DNA of 30,351 nucleotides from the NCBI GenBank assembly GCA_946480535.1, contig CAMLKA010000007.1, positions 1-30,351 of the forward strand. The letters are read 5' to 3'. Of this stretch, positions 1 through 7,625 are shown one piece after another. A program made the position numbers and the translations under genes. This DNA is from an uncultured Candidatus Saccharibacteria bacterium. Lineage in GTDB: Bacteria > Patescibacteria > Saccharimonadia > Saccharimonadales > UBA1547. Below the pieces are notes generated by a model. That model saw nothing but the letters and a program-made list of their open reading frames with translations. It made no database searches and had not been told where the DNA came from. Each line of letters begins with the position of its first letter. Positions within the stretch are counted from its first letter, which is position 1.

Positions 1-1
1 T

Positions 2-271
2 ATGGCTCAAGTTCCAGCTGGAAAAGTAACAACCTACGGCGACCTAGCAGCGCTTGCCGGGCATCCTTATGCAGCTCGCATTGTGGGTGGTATGGCGCAT
101 TATGGCAACCCAGAATTACCGTGGCATCGGCTTGTAAATCGCTTTGGCGGACTAGCTGCAGGGTATCATGGCGGACGTCGTGCCCAGCAAGAGCACCTTG
201 AGCTAGAGGGCGTGACCTGTACAAATGATATCGTCGATAATTTTGAGGAGCGACGATGGCGACCCCTGTAA
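2..271 (+). CDS. Alkyltransferase-like (ATL) DNA-binding protein, 5' end cut off by the window
   Basis: The 89 visible residues match the C-terminal DNA-binding domain of the O6-alkylguanine-DNA alkyltransferase family: IPAGKVTTYG-like start, helix-turn-helix region, then PWHRLVNRFGGL. In true alkyltransferases the active site is PCHR; here the cysteine is tryptophan, which is the mark of ATL proteins. Known ATL proteins bind alkylated guanines without repairing them and hand them to nucleotide excision repair. About ten N-terminal residues of the usual domain are missing, so the real start lies left of the window and the ATG at position 2 is probably internal. The 3' end overlaps miaA by 16 bases. 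Family assignment is strong; the repair role here is inferred. Confidence 0.85.
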   Translation: MAQVPAGKVTTYGDLAALAGHPYAARIVGGMAHYGNPELPWHRLVNRFGGLAAGYHGGRRAQQEHLELEGVTCTNDIVDNFEERRWRPL

Positions 272-1185
272 ATAACGCTATGAACAAAAAAGTTATTCAA
301 GATGCATCTACCTCTGAACTACCCCTGGTAGTCATTGTTGGCCCTACAGCGAGTGGTAAATCGGCCACTGCAATGCGTATCGCTGAGGAGTTCCGGGGTG
401 AAATCATTTGTGCGGATTCTCGTACGATCTATAAGGGTATGGATGTGGGCACTGCAAAGCCAGCGACGGCCGATAGGGAAGCAATTCCGCACTGGGGACT
501 CGACCTAGTGGAGCCTGGTGAATCGTTTACAGCAGCCGATTTCAAGTATTATGCACAACAGAAGATTGCGGAGATTCGTGCTCGTGGAGGCCTTCCTGTG
601 CTAGTGGGGGGCACCGGCCTGTATGTTGATGGCGTTATTTTTGACTATGAATTCGTTGCTGCAAGTCCAGAACTGCGCCAAAAGTTAGAGGGAATGCCTC
701 TCGATGAATTAAAAGAATATTGTATGAACAACAACGTTTCGTTGCCAGAAAATCATCAAAATCGACGGTACGTCATCCGCGCGATTGAGCGCCAAAACGT
801 AAGCGGTAAAAGGTTAATGGAGCCAGTACCGAATACAATCATTGTAGGAATTGCTACAGAACGTGATGAACTTCGTGCTCGAATTGCGGCTCGGTCTGAA
901 CAATTATTCGAAACCGGAATGGTCGAAGAGGCAACTATGTTGGGCAAAAAATATGGGTGGAATTCTGAAGCTATGACGGGCAATATCTATCGTCTCGTGA
1001 AGCAATTTTTGGACGGGGAGTTCGACAAAAATGAGCTCAAAGAGCGGTTCATAATTAGCGACTGGCAACTCGCAAAACGCCAACTAACGTGGCTTAAACG
1101 CAACCCATTTATTACCTGGAAGCCATTAGATGAGGCCTATAGGTATATAAAACAAGAGCTGCAGAGTCGGCTGAAAAGTGAGTAA
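256..1185 (+). CDS. miaA: tRNA dimethylallyltransferase MiaA
   Basis: MiaA transfers a dimethylallyl group to N6 of A37 in tRNAs reading codons that start with U. The P-loop GPTASGKS is near residues 29-36, followed by the family motifs ICADSRTIYKGMDVGTAKP, VLVGGTGLYVDG and RQLTWLKRNP near the C-terminus. The 309-residue length is normal, although the segment around the usual DP..A..IHPNN motif is shortened to ENHQNRRYVIRAIER. The start at 256 is chosen because GAGGAG (245-250) sits five bases upstream; an ATG at 280 is a weaker alternative. It overlaps the upstream ATL gene, suggesting co-transcription. Its stop codon lies inside the left arm of a long inverted repeat. Confidence 0.95.
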   Translation: MATPVNNAMNKKVIQDASTSELPLVVIVGPTASGKSATAMRIAEEFRGEIICADSRTIYKGMDVGTAKPATADREAIPHWGLDLVEPGESFTAADFKYYAQQKIAEIRARGGLPVLVGGTGLYVDGVIFDYEFVAASPELRQKLEGMPLDELKEYCMNNNVSLPENHQNRRYVIRAIERQNVSGKRLMEPVPNTIIVGIATERDELRARIAARSEQLFETGMVEEATMLGKKYGWNSEAMTGNIYRLVKQFLDGEFDKNELKERFIISDWQLAKRQLTWLKRNPFITWKPLDEAYRYIKQELQSRLKSE

Positions 1186-1287
1186 CTAATTTGTGAGCGA
1201 CATCTGCAGCCTGAGTTGAAATGGGCGCAGAGGCCCCATTGAAACCCAGCGTGAAGCCGTCTGAACAAATTACGTTACTCACTTTTC
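1173..1287. repeat. Long imperfect inverted repeat spanning the miaA stop codon
   Basis: The arms 1173-1194 and 1265-1287 are complementary over 14 uninterrupted pairs (GAAAAGTGAGTAAC with GTTACTCACTTTTC) plus 8 more (TAATTTGT with ACAAATTA), interrupted by one bulged C at 1273. The 70-base interior holds a smaller hairpin around ATGGG...CCCAT (about 1221-1239). No good T-run follows, so it is not a standard terminator. It could be a folded 3' UTR, a processing signal, a small RNA or the remains of a small inverted-repeat element. No other copy was noticed in the window. Confidence 0.7.
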
Positions 1288-1308
1288 TAGCTTCCTCACC
1301 CCTAATTG

Positions 1309-1317
1309 TGATACTAT
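1309..1317 (+). promoter_or_regulatory. Probable extended -10 promoter of the regulator operon
   Basis: TGA-TACTAT (1309-1317) fits an extended -10; TATAAG at 1315-1320 overlaps it. No clear -35 is seen. A start near 1324 would give a leader of about 28 bases that carries the ribosome binding site AGGGGA before the ATG at 1352. Confidence 0.45.
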
Positions 1318-1351
1318 AAGAGCAACAAAAGTGAACAGGAAATAGGGGATT

Positions 1352-1960
1352 ATGATAGATAAGTTATTCGGTTCCAAGACGCGAGTAAAACTCTTGCATT
1401 TATTTATGAACCATCCGGGACAATCTTTTTATGTGCGTGAAATTACACGCCTGATTGACGAGCAAATTAACTCAGTTCGTCGTGAGCTTTCAAACATGTT
1501 GGAGGTTGGTGTTATCACAAGCGACACGTCTGACAATAAGTTGTACTACCAAGTGAATCAACGATACGAGTTCTACACTGCGCTTCGCGCCATCTTTGCG
1601 GGCGAGACCGTTACGGCAGAACACGCCGGTCCGGCAAATGCCGATGGTGTCCACGAACAGCACTTGTCTATTATTAATGACATTCCATCACTGCGCCTCG
1701 CCATTTTGGCGGGTGTGCTGGTGAAGGGCTCGACAGCTCCAGTTGATGTATTGCTTGTTGGCAACGCATCGCCAGCTAAAGTAAAATCAGCTATCGCAAT
1801 GATTGAGAAGCTTGAAGGGCGTGAACTCAACTACACGGTATTGCCGTATGACGAGTTCTATTACCGATTGAGCGTTCGCGACAGGTTTATTGCCGAAGTG
1901 CTGGCAAGCAAGCATAGCGTTGTGATTGATAAAGATAACGTTCTTGGTGAACAGCAGTAA
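1352..1960 (+). CDS. Winged-helix regulator with degenerate nucleotidyltransferase-like C-terminal domain
   Basis: The first 80 residues read as an ArsR-like winged helix: LFGSKTRVKLLHLFMNHPGQ, a recognition region with QINSVRRELSNML, and a wing followed by KLYYQVN. Residues about 115-195 resemble the nucleotidyltransferase-like domain often fused to such helices (VDVLLVG..., REL-NYTVLPYDEFYYRL). The catalytic GS...D pattern is not obvious, so enzymatic activity is doubtful. It is the first gene of a tightly spaced group with the beta-lactamase-fold gene and dut. Ribosome binding site AGGGGA precedes the ATG. A DNA-binding regulator is a sound guess; its target is unknown. Confidence 0.75.
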   Translation: MIDKLFGSKTRVKLLHLFMNHPGQSFYVREITRLIDEQINSVRRELSNMLEVGVITSDTSDNKLYYQVNQRYEFYTALRAIFAGETVTAEHAGPANADGVHEQHLSIINDIPSLRLAILAGVLVKGSTAPVDVLLVGNASPAKVKSAIAMIEKLEGRELNYTVLPYDEFYYRLSVRDRFIAEVLASKHSVVIDKDNVLGEQQ

Positions 1961-1981
1961 CTGTAAGTAAGGAGACAGAAC

Positions 1982-2617
1982 ATGTTTGAAATTGAATATA
2001 AGGGTGCAAATGGAATTATCGTGTCATCAAAGAAGGCGAGTGTGGTTGTCGACCCGAAGCTTTCATTGGTAGGTTTGAAAGACATTCCCGTAAAAGATGC
2101 CGTCGAGCTCGCAACTGAAGCGCGTTTTGCGATTAACTCAGAGGACGCCAAGCTTGTCATTGAAGGTCCGGGTGAATACGGTATTGCTGATTTCGATATT
2201 CGCGGTGTTGCTGCGCAGCGTCACCTCGACACCGAGGCGGATCCTAAGGTTTCAACGATTTACCGCATTGAAGCGGGTGATATTCGCGCCGCTGTTGTTG
2301 GTAATATTTATGAAAAGCTTTCTGAAGATCAACTCGAAGATATCGGTATTGTTGATGTGCTCGTTATTCCTGTTGGAGGCAGCGGCTATACACTCGACGC
2401 AACTGGTGCTGCGTCTCTGACGCGCCAGATTGATCCAAAGATTGTTATCCCGGTGCATTATGCCGACTCTGGTATTAAGTACGAAGTGCCACAGTCTGAA
2501 GTAGACGTGTTTATCTCTGAACTCGGCGTTCCAGTAGAAGAGGCGCCGAAGCTTAAGCTCAAGAATGCTGCAGCATTGCCGCAAACTTTGACTGTTTACA
2601 AGCTCGCTCGAAGCTAA
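1982..2617 (+). CDS. Metallo-beta-lactamase-fold protein lacking the first metal motif
   Basis: The order of segments (SVVVDPK, VIEGPGEYGI, AAVVGNIYEKLSEDQLEDIG, VDVLVIPVGGSGYTLD, PKIVIPVHY) follows the UlaG-like branch of the metallo-beta-lactamase fold. The HxHxDH motif that normally follows the first strands is absent: residues after VDPK read GLKDIPVKDAVELATEARF. Only the late HY is left. It is therefore likely a non-catalytic relative or one with altered metal use. An AAGGAG site (about 1969-1974) lies 7 bases before the ATG, and the gene begins 21 bases after the regulator ends, so the two are co-transcribed. Function unknown. Confidence 0.75.
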   Translation: MFEIEYKGANGIIVSSKKASVVVDPKLSLVGLKDIPVKDAVELATEARFAINSEDAKLVIEGPGEYGIADFDIRGVAAQRHLDTEADPKVSTIYRIEAGDIRAAVVGNIYEKLSEDQLEDIGIVDVLVIPVGGSGYTLDATGAASLTRQIDPKIVIPVHYADSGIKYEVPQSEVDVFISELGVPVEEAPKLKLKNAAALPQTLTVYKLARS

Positions 2618-2650
2618 TACAATTACATTTTAAATTCAGGAAGGTACTGC

Positions 2651-3097
2651 ATGAACACTACTGTTACTATTGATATTGTAAAACTTCACGAAGACGCGAT
2701 TATTCCAGCCTATCAAACGGCTGGCGCGGCCGGGGCGGATATTCACGCTCGTCTTGATGAGGCGGTAACTCTTCAACCACTTGAACGTCGTATGATTCCA
2801 ACGGGTCTAGCGATGTCGATCCCAGAAGGATATGAAGTGCAAATTCGTGCCCGAAGCGGCATGAGCATTAAGCATGGTATTACGATGGTCAATGGCATCG
2901 GTACTATTGACGCCGATTACCGTGGAGAAGTGGCTGCTTTGGTTATTAACCTTAGTCAAGAAGCGTTTACAATCGAGCCGGGTATGCGTATTGCGCAAAT
3001 GGTTGTTGCGAAGTACGAGTACACTGGTTGGAATGAGGTAGCTGAACTCGATGAAACCGTTCGCGGTACGGGTGGCTTTGGGAGCAGCGGTAAGTAG
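2651..3097 (+). CDS. dut: Deoxyuridine 5'-triphosphate nucleotidohydrolase (dUTPase)
   Basis: dUTPase hydrolyses dUTP to dUMP and pyrophosphate, keeping uracil out of DNA and supplying dUMP for thymidylate synthesis. All five trimeric-family motifs can be read: AGADIHA, RARSGMS, GIGTIDADYRGEV, the GMRIAQMVV strand region, and the C-terminal RGTGGFGSSG arm that closes over the nucleotide. Its 148 residues are the normal length. AGGAAGG sits before the ATG and the gene closes the operon that begins at 1352, with a bidirectional terminator immediately downstream. Confidence 0.96.
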   Translation: MNTTVTIDIVKLHEDAIIPAYQTAGAAGADIHARLDEAVTLQPLERRMIPTGLAMSIPEGYEVQIRARSGMSIKHGITMVNGIGTIDADYRGEVAALVINLSQEAFTIEPGMRIAQMVVAKYEYTGWNEVAELDETVRGTGGFGSSGK

Positions 3098-3115
3098 CTC
3101 TGTATTATGACAAAT

Positions 3116-3145
3116 AAAAAATCCGCCGGTAAAGGCGGATTTTTT
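3116..3145. terminator. Bidirectional rho-independent terminator between dut and rpmB
   Basis: AAAAATCCGCC (from 3116) pairs with GGCGGATTTTT (to 3145) around the six-base loop GGTAAA. T-runs occur in both orientations, serving dut on the plus strand and rpmB on the minus strand. Confidence 0.9.
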
Positions 3146-3159
3146 ATTCCGGGGAAGAC

Positions 3160-3354
3160 TTAGGCGAGGATGCCCTTCTTCTTAAGCGTACGGATCGCGC
3201 TGGTACTAAGAGTCATAGTAACCTTTTGGCCGTCTACTACAAAAGTTTTCTTTTGGAGGTTAGGCTTGAACACGCGATTGGTGCGACGCAAAGAGAAGCT
3301 AACATTGTTGCCAAATTGCTTTCCTTTACCGGTGAGTTCGCATCGTGCTGTCAT
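3160..3354 (-). CDS. rpmB: Large ribosomal subunit protein bL28
   Basis: The 64-residue basic protein begins [20 protein letters not shown] and continues [18 protein letters not shown], which is the L28 pattern, ending in a [10 protein letters not shown] helix. It is a component of the 50S subunit. Only one cysteine is present, so it is not a zinc-binding version. The ribosome binding site is weak (GAGAG region), with TAAAAT about 40 bases upstream as a possible -10. It is divergent from the helicase and convergent with dut. Confidence 0.93.
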   Translation of the reverse strand: MTARCELTGKGKQFGNNVSFSLRRTNRVFKPNLQKKTFVVDGQKVTMTLSTSAIRTLKKKGILA

Positions 3355-3452
3355 AATTTATTCTCTCTTTCCTGTTTAATCTCAGGACACTAGGAACTAT
3401 TTTACCTTTTTCACCCCTGAAAGTCAATAACCTCCGAGGGAGGAGTGCGGAG

Positions 3453-3461
3453 TGGTACAAT
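3453..3461 (+). promoter_or_regulatory. Extended -10 box giving a probable leaderless helicase mRNA
   Basis: TGG-TACAAT (3453-3461) is followed by seven bases and then the ATG at 3469. Transcription would start at or one base from the A of ATG. No -35 is recognised. Confidence 0.6.
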
Positions 3462-3468
3462 AGTGACA

Positions 3469-5778
3469 ATGACAGTCAACACAAACACCTACAATGAGCT
3501 ACCAGTTCGAGAGTTTCATCAGCAGATTATTGATGCCGTTGATACCAATCAGGTAACAATTATTACCGCCGAAACAGGGGCGGGAAAGAGTACCCAGATA
3601 CCGCAGTACCTTGCCGAACATGGCTACACAAGAGTTATTGTGACGCAGCCACGCATTTTGGCGGCGCGCAATCTGGCTGGACGCGTGCGTGAAGAGTGGG
3701 CGCTTCGTAACACTGAAGACGCCAGTGAAGTAATTGGGTATCGCACGGCCCATGAGCGAGACGATAGCGGGAACACGAAGATCCTTTATTGTACAGATGG
3801 CCTCCAGTTGGTTCGTGAAATAACAGGGGTAGGCATTAGCGAGAAGCAAGTGTTGGTGCTCGACGAGGTCCACGAATGGAATGAAAACATGGAAGTGTTG
3901 GTGGCCTGGGCGAAGAAGCGCTGCGAAGAGGAGCCTCGGTTTAAGGTGGTCATTATGAGCGCCACCATCGAAACTGAGAGTTTGGCGGCATTCTTTGGCA
4001 CAAACGCAATTATCGATATTCCCGGTCGTCACTTTGAGGTAAAGAAGCGACGCGGAACGGATATCATTAGCGAGTTGTTTGCACAGCTTGATAACAGGGG
4101 TAAGAACATTCTGACGTTTTTGCCGGGTAAGGCGGAAATCCAAGCCGTCACAGAGGTGATTGAGAAGAAGGCAAAAACGGCTGGCGTGCCAATTATTCCG
4201 CTCCACAGCCAACTCGAGGCTGAAGATCAGCAAAAAGCATTTGCCAACTACCAATATGGAAAGATTATTCTGGCGACGAATATCGCCCAGACCAGTGTTA
4301 CGATTGATGACATTGATATTGTTCTGGACAGTGGATTAGAGCGTCAAAGTGAAGTGCGAAGTGGGGTTGAAGGCTTATTTATCGCTCAAATCTCGCAAGC
4401 TGACAGTGCGCAGCGTGCCGGTAGGGCGGGGCGTACGAAGCCGGGTGAGTATATTTTGGCACAGTACGAGAAGATGCCGTGCATTCCTATTGAAGAGCGA
4501 TCAGAGTATGCAGTCCCTGAAATCATGCGTAAACATATTGACCGCTTAGTGCTGCGCCTTGCAAATGTCGGTATCGACATTGAAACCCTTGATTTCTATC
4601 ACGACCCAAGCCGAAAGGCGATTCAACGCGCAAAAAAGACGCTTGTTGCACTTGGTGCATTAACGACAACAGGTGCCGTAACAGAGATAGGGCGTCAAAT
4701 GGAGCGTTTCCCGGTTGAATCGAACTATGCTCGCATGCTTGTAGAAGCCGATGATTTTTCGAAAGAAGTTCAGGCAAAGTTGGCGGCGATTATCGCAATT
4801 CAAGAGGTGGGTGGTATTGTGAAGGGTGGCACCACTTTTACGGGCTGGAAGCGCTATACGCACCAGACGAAGTCTGACTTGCTTGCGCAGTATGATGTTT
4901 ACCTTGCATTGCCATCAATTCTTGAGGATGACTATGAAGACCTTGGTATTATTGCGAAGAACGCAGAGAAGGCCGCCGAGGTAATCGAACGGCTTCATCA
5001 CGACCTGGGCCTTGAAGGAAGTGCCTTAGAGCCCGTTACAAAGGACGAAGAGCCAGCATTAATTCGTTGTATCACTGTCGGTGAAATCGACCAAATCTGG
5101 AGTGCAATCGATGAGCACGGAACCGTCGAGCATATCTTTAGTGGTCAACAACGCGAGCTTTCAAGCAGCTCCGTTGTGAGAAACCCAACGCTTATTACCG
5201 GTACACCGTTTGACCTCCAGGTGCCGCGAAAGAGTGGCGGTCTCGAGACACTGAACCTTGTAACCAGTGTTACTGTTGTTGATATTGACACACTTTTGGA
5301 AGTTTCACCCGACCTATTTACCGGGAAGAAGACGAAGGTTGCGTACGACCCGCGCCTTGGGTGCTTGGTTGATCGTCAGCAGGTTCGGTTTGGGAAGCGT
5401 ATTCTTGAAGGGCTCGGACAGCCCCGTCTTGAGGACACAAATGAGAATCGTCAACTCTTTGCGCGTGAGTTTGTGCGCTGGGCACACGAACTACTTGAAC
5501 GGCAACGTCGTAATCTTGAACGATTCCATAAGCGCGTACCGTTTGTTTCGCCAGGTCAGGTTGAACAAGAGCTTCGCGCCCGGGCGCAGGGGATTGTGTC
5601 ACTCGATCAGCTTGATTCGAAAGATAAGCAGCGCGTGGCGAATCTTGCTAAACTCGAAACGTATCTTGGTGATGACTTCATCTATAAACTTGGCAAGCCA
5701 CGTCGCCAACCGCGTCCGGAAGAGAAGCAGCGCCGGCATGGCTGGGGCCAGAAACGTAAACGCCGCCGCGAACGATAG
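3469..5778 (+). CDS. HrpA-type DExH-box RNA helicase
   Basis: The protein has the full superfamily 2 helicase core: P-loop ETGAGKST (residues about 34-42), motif II DEVH in place of DEAH, motif III SAT, motif V region ATNIAQTSVTIDDI, and motif VI QRAGRAGR. A winged-helix/ratchet part and an OB-like C-terminal part follow, ending in a very basic tail (RRQPRPEEKQRR...KRKRRRER). At 769 residues it is much shorter than E. coli HrpA (about 1,300) and closer to HrpB size. The frame is open from a GTG at 3445, but AGGA abuts that GTG without spacing, while the ATG at 3469 has a -10 box seven bases upstream. RNA or ribosome remodelling is the likely job; the substrate is unknown. Confidence 0.88.
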   Translation: MTVNTNTYNELPVREFHQQIIDAVDTNQVTIITAETGAGKSTQIPQYLAEHGYTRVIVTQPRILAARNLAGRVREEWALRNTEDASEVIGYRTAHERDDSGNTKILYCTDGLQLVREITGVGISEKQVLVLDEVHEWNENMEVLVAWAKKRCEEEPRFKVVIMSATIETESLAAFFGTNAIIDIPGRHFEVKKRRGTDIISELFAQLDNRGKNILTFLPGKAEIQAVTEVIEKKAKTAGVPIIPLHSQLEAEDQQKAFANYQYGKIILATNIAQTSVTIDDIDIVLDSGLERQSEVRSGVEGLFIAQISQADSAQRAGRAGRTKPGEYILAQYEKMPCIPIEERSEYAVPEIMRKHIDRLVLRLANVGIDIETLDFYHDPSRKAIQRAKKTLVALGALTTTGAVTEIGRQMERFPVESNYARMLVEADDFSKEVQAKLAAIIAIQEVGGIVKGGTTFTGWKRYTHQTKSDLLAQYDVYLALPSILEDDYEDLGIIAKNAEKAAEVIERLHHDLGLEGSALEPVTKDEEPALIRCITVGEIDQIWSAIDEHGTVEHIFSGQQRELSSSSVVRNPTLITGTPFDLQVPRKSGGLETLNLVTSVTVVDIDTLLEVSPDLFTGKKTKVAYDPRLGCLVDRQQVRFGKRILEGLGQPRLEDTNENRQLFAREFVRWAHELLERQRRNLERFHKRVPFVSPGQVEQELRARAQGIVSLDQLDSKDKQRVANLAKLETYLGDDFIYKLGKPRRQPRPEEKQRRHGWGQKRKRRRER

Positions 5779-5786
5779 AAAAATAA

Positions 5787-5813
5787 AAAAAGGAGGCCTA
5801 AGGCCTCCTTTTT
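5787..5813. terminator. Bidirectional terminator between the helicase and the BspA-type pilin gene
   Basis: AAAAAAGGAGGCC pairs with GGCCTCCTTTTT around the loop TAA, with A- and T-runs on both sides, so it can end both convergent transcripts. Confidence 0.9.
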
Positions 5814-5828
5814 ATTGGACGATAGCAC

Positions 5829-7526
5829 TTAAGATGGGAAGACTGGAAGACTTCCAGATGACCATATTGTATTGTTCGTGTCCTTAAAGTCGTTCATTTT
5901 GCTAGCGTTGGTTACATCGGTTACTTTTGAAACATTCCATCCAGATAAATTCTGGTTCATGAGCATATCAAACTGGAACATCTGATACATGCTCGTAACG
6001 TTGCCGGTATTCCAGCTGCTCAAGCTCTGGTTAAAGGCAGGGGCATTGCGGAGCATGCGCCACATCGAGGTGACGCTCGATACGTTCCAGTTATTGAGGG
6101 GTTGGTTGAACACGATTGCTCCGTTAAACATGCCACTCATGTTGGTTACCTTCGATACATTCCAGGTGTTGAGTGCTTGGTTGAAGCTTGTTGCGTTTTC
6201 AAACATTTGGGCCATATTGGTAACGTTGCTGGTATTCCAGCTGCTCAATGGTTGGTTGTATGCACTGGTAGAATCTTGTCCACCAAAGAACATGTAGGAC
6301 ATGTCGGTCACTTTTGAGGTATCCCAGTTATTAATATTTTGGTTGAAACTGGTAGCGTTGTGGAACATCCAAGACATGTCGGTTACGTTTGAGGTATTCC
6401 AGTTGTTTAATGGCTGATTAAACGAGGTAGATCCCGAGCAGCCACAGGCTTCCCGGCCAAACGTACCGTGCATCGATGTTACGGCCGAGGTATTCCAGTT
6501 GTTAAGCGGTTGGTTGAAGCTGCTTGCACCGGTAAATGTTAGGCGAAGAGAAGTAACTTTAGAAACATCCCAGTCATTTAACGGCTGGTTAAAACTGCTT
6601 GCACGAAGGAATGTTGTATTTAATGTAGTAACATTTGATACATCCCAGTCATTGAGGGGTTGGTTAAATGAGCTTGCGCCAGCAAACGTACCGTCAAGTG
6701 TTGTGACTTTTGATACATCCCAGTTTCCAATAGGTTGATTAAATTGGGCTGCGTTTTCGAACATGCTTGAGAAGTTGGTCAAACTTGATGGAGGCTCTGC
6801 TACATAGGTAAGATTTGTCGAGTTGGTAAAGCGCATAAATGTTGGCTGTACACCTTCACGCCACTGACTGACGGTTGAAAGGCACGGTCGAGCGTTTGCT
6901 GTAATACCCGATGTATTAATCTGTGAGATTGATCCCGAGTAGAGAACAGTGTACTTTCCCTTGGTCGCGTAGGTGTGTCCGGTATTTGCGCCGCTGATCG
7001 CGCCAGTAGTACCATCGCCCCACTCGATTGACCCTGCTGCTGAGGTTGTTGGCGAGGTGATCGGCAAGAATACCGTGTTACCAACACATCCCGGGAGGTT
7101 TAGGTCATATATAAATGCCGTGTATTCTTTATCGAATGCTGGTCCACCAAGGCAGGTACCTTCGGTTGGTTCTGAATTTGTGCTGGTTGCATAGAAGGTC
7201 CTGTCAAACGCTGTTGCTTCGAGGCAGAACGTGCGAGTAGTGGAGTCGTAGGTATACCAGTAATCGGTATCACCGGAGCTATTAGTTGCCGTCGCAGTGT
7301 TGAAGCTGCTAGGGAAGCCTCCGTTTTCTGACTTGTACTTAATAAGTGTCGAGACAGACGAGCGCAGGTCGGTCTTAAGCGAGTTTTCGCGTGCCTGATC
7401 GCGCACAATAGCGTAGGAAACGATTGTAACCGCAGCGAGAATACCAATAACAATAATAACAACGAGAAGCTCAACGATAGTAAAGCCAGATGATTTCAGA
7501 TTATTTTTATTTTTATAGACATTCAT
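5829..7526 (-). CDS. Type IV prepilin-headed surface protein with BspA/DUF285 repeats
   Basis: The N-terminus is a class III signal: a short basic leader, then G|FTIVELLVVIIVIGILAA with Glu at mature position 5, as cut by PilD-type peptidase. A pilin head of about 115 residues follows, with two Cys (FCLEA and GTCLGG). Then comes a PKD-like stretch (IEWGDGTTG...HTYATKGKYTVLYSG). The C-terminal half is 11 repeats of about 25 residues built on NNWnvSkVTsMsgMFnnAtsFNQpL, the DUF285/BspA leucine-rich-like unit known from adhesins. One repeat carries an insertion with CGCSG. The ATG at 7526 is preferred because a -35/-10 pair lies just upstream and the leader is then of normal length; the frame is open to 7568. 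Probably a surface or minor-pilin adhesin; the binding partner is unknown. Confidence 0.85.
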   Translation of the reverse strand: MNVYKNKNNLKSSGFTIVELLVVIIVIGILAAVTIVSYAIVRDQARENSLKTDLRSSVSTLIKYKSENGGFPSSFNTATATNSSGDTDYWYTYDSTTRTFCLEATAFDRTFYATSTNSEPTEGTCLGGPAFDKEYTAFIYDLNLPGCVGNTVFLPITSPTTSAAGSIEWGDGTTGAISGANTGHTYATKGKYTVLYSGSISQINTSGITANARPCLSTVSQWREGVQPTFMRFTNSTNLTYVAEPPSSLTNFSSMFENAAQFNQPIGNWDVSKVTTLDGTFAGASSFNQPLNDWDVSNVTTLNTTFLRASSFNQPLNDWDVSKVTSLRLTFTGASSFNQPLNNWNTSAVTSMHGTFGREACGCSGSTSFNQPLNNWNTSNVTDMSWMFHNATSFNQNINNWDTSKVTDMSYMFFGGQDSTSAYNQPLSSWNTSNVTNMAQMFENATSFNQALNTWNVSKVTNMSGMFNGAIVFNQPLNNWNVSSVTSMWRMLRNAPAFNQSLSSWNTGNVTSMYQMFQFDMLMNQNLSGWNVSKVTDVTNASKMNDFKDTNNTIWSSGSLPVFPS

Positions 7527-7539
7527 AGTATCTACTGAA

Positions 7540-7568
7540 AGTGTAACCACGAGCTTTGTAAAAAGCAA
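7540..7568 (-). promoter_or_regulatory. Sigma70-like promoter of the BspA-type pilin gene
   Basis: On the minus strand TTGCTT (7563-7568) and TACACT (7540-7545) are separated by 17 bases. The predicted start lies about six bases before the ATG at 7526, leaving almost no leader and no ribosome binding site. Confidence 0.6.
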
Positions 7569-7611
7569 GAGAATTACGGGTAAATTGCTTACTCAGCGCT
7601 GGGCGCTCTTG

Positions 7612-7617
7612 TATACT
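7612..7617 (+). promoter_or_regulatory. -10 box of the M50 protease gene, near-leaderless
   Basis: TATACT ends eight bases before the ATG at 7626. TTACTC (7589-7594) lies 17 bases further up as a weak -35, and the inverted repeat AGCGC/GCGCT lies between the boxes. No ribosome binding site is present. Confidence 0.6.
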
Positions 7618-7625
7618 AGAGAAAG

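Noticed and set aside
3445..3468. GTG at 3445 as helicase start
   Set aside because: The AGGA sequence touches the GTG with no spacing, while the ATG at 3469 has a -10 box at leaderless distance.
3499..4254. 251-codon minus-strand open frame inside the helicase gene
   Set aside because: Shadow of the well-supported helicase frame; no motif or start signal.
5267..5887. 206-codon plus-strand frame running over the helicase end and terminator
   Set aside because: It passes through a clear terminator and overlaps a supported gene in another frame.
5900..6740. Regular DNA repeats resembling a CRISPR array
   Set aside because: Repeats are about 75 bases, diverged and in frame; they encode the DUF285 protein repeats.
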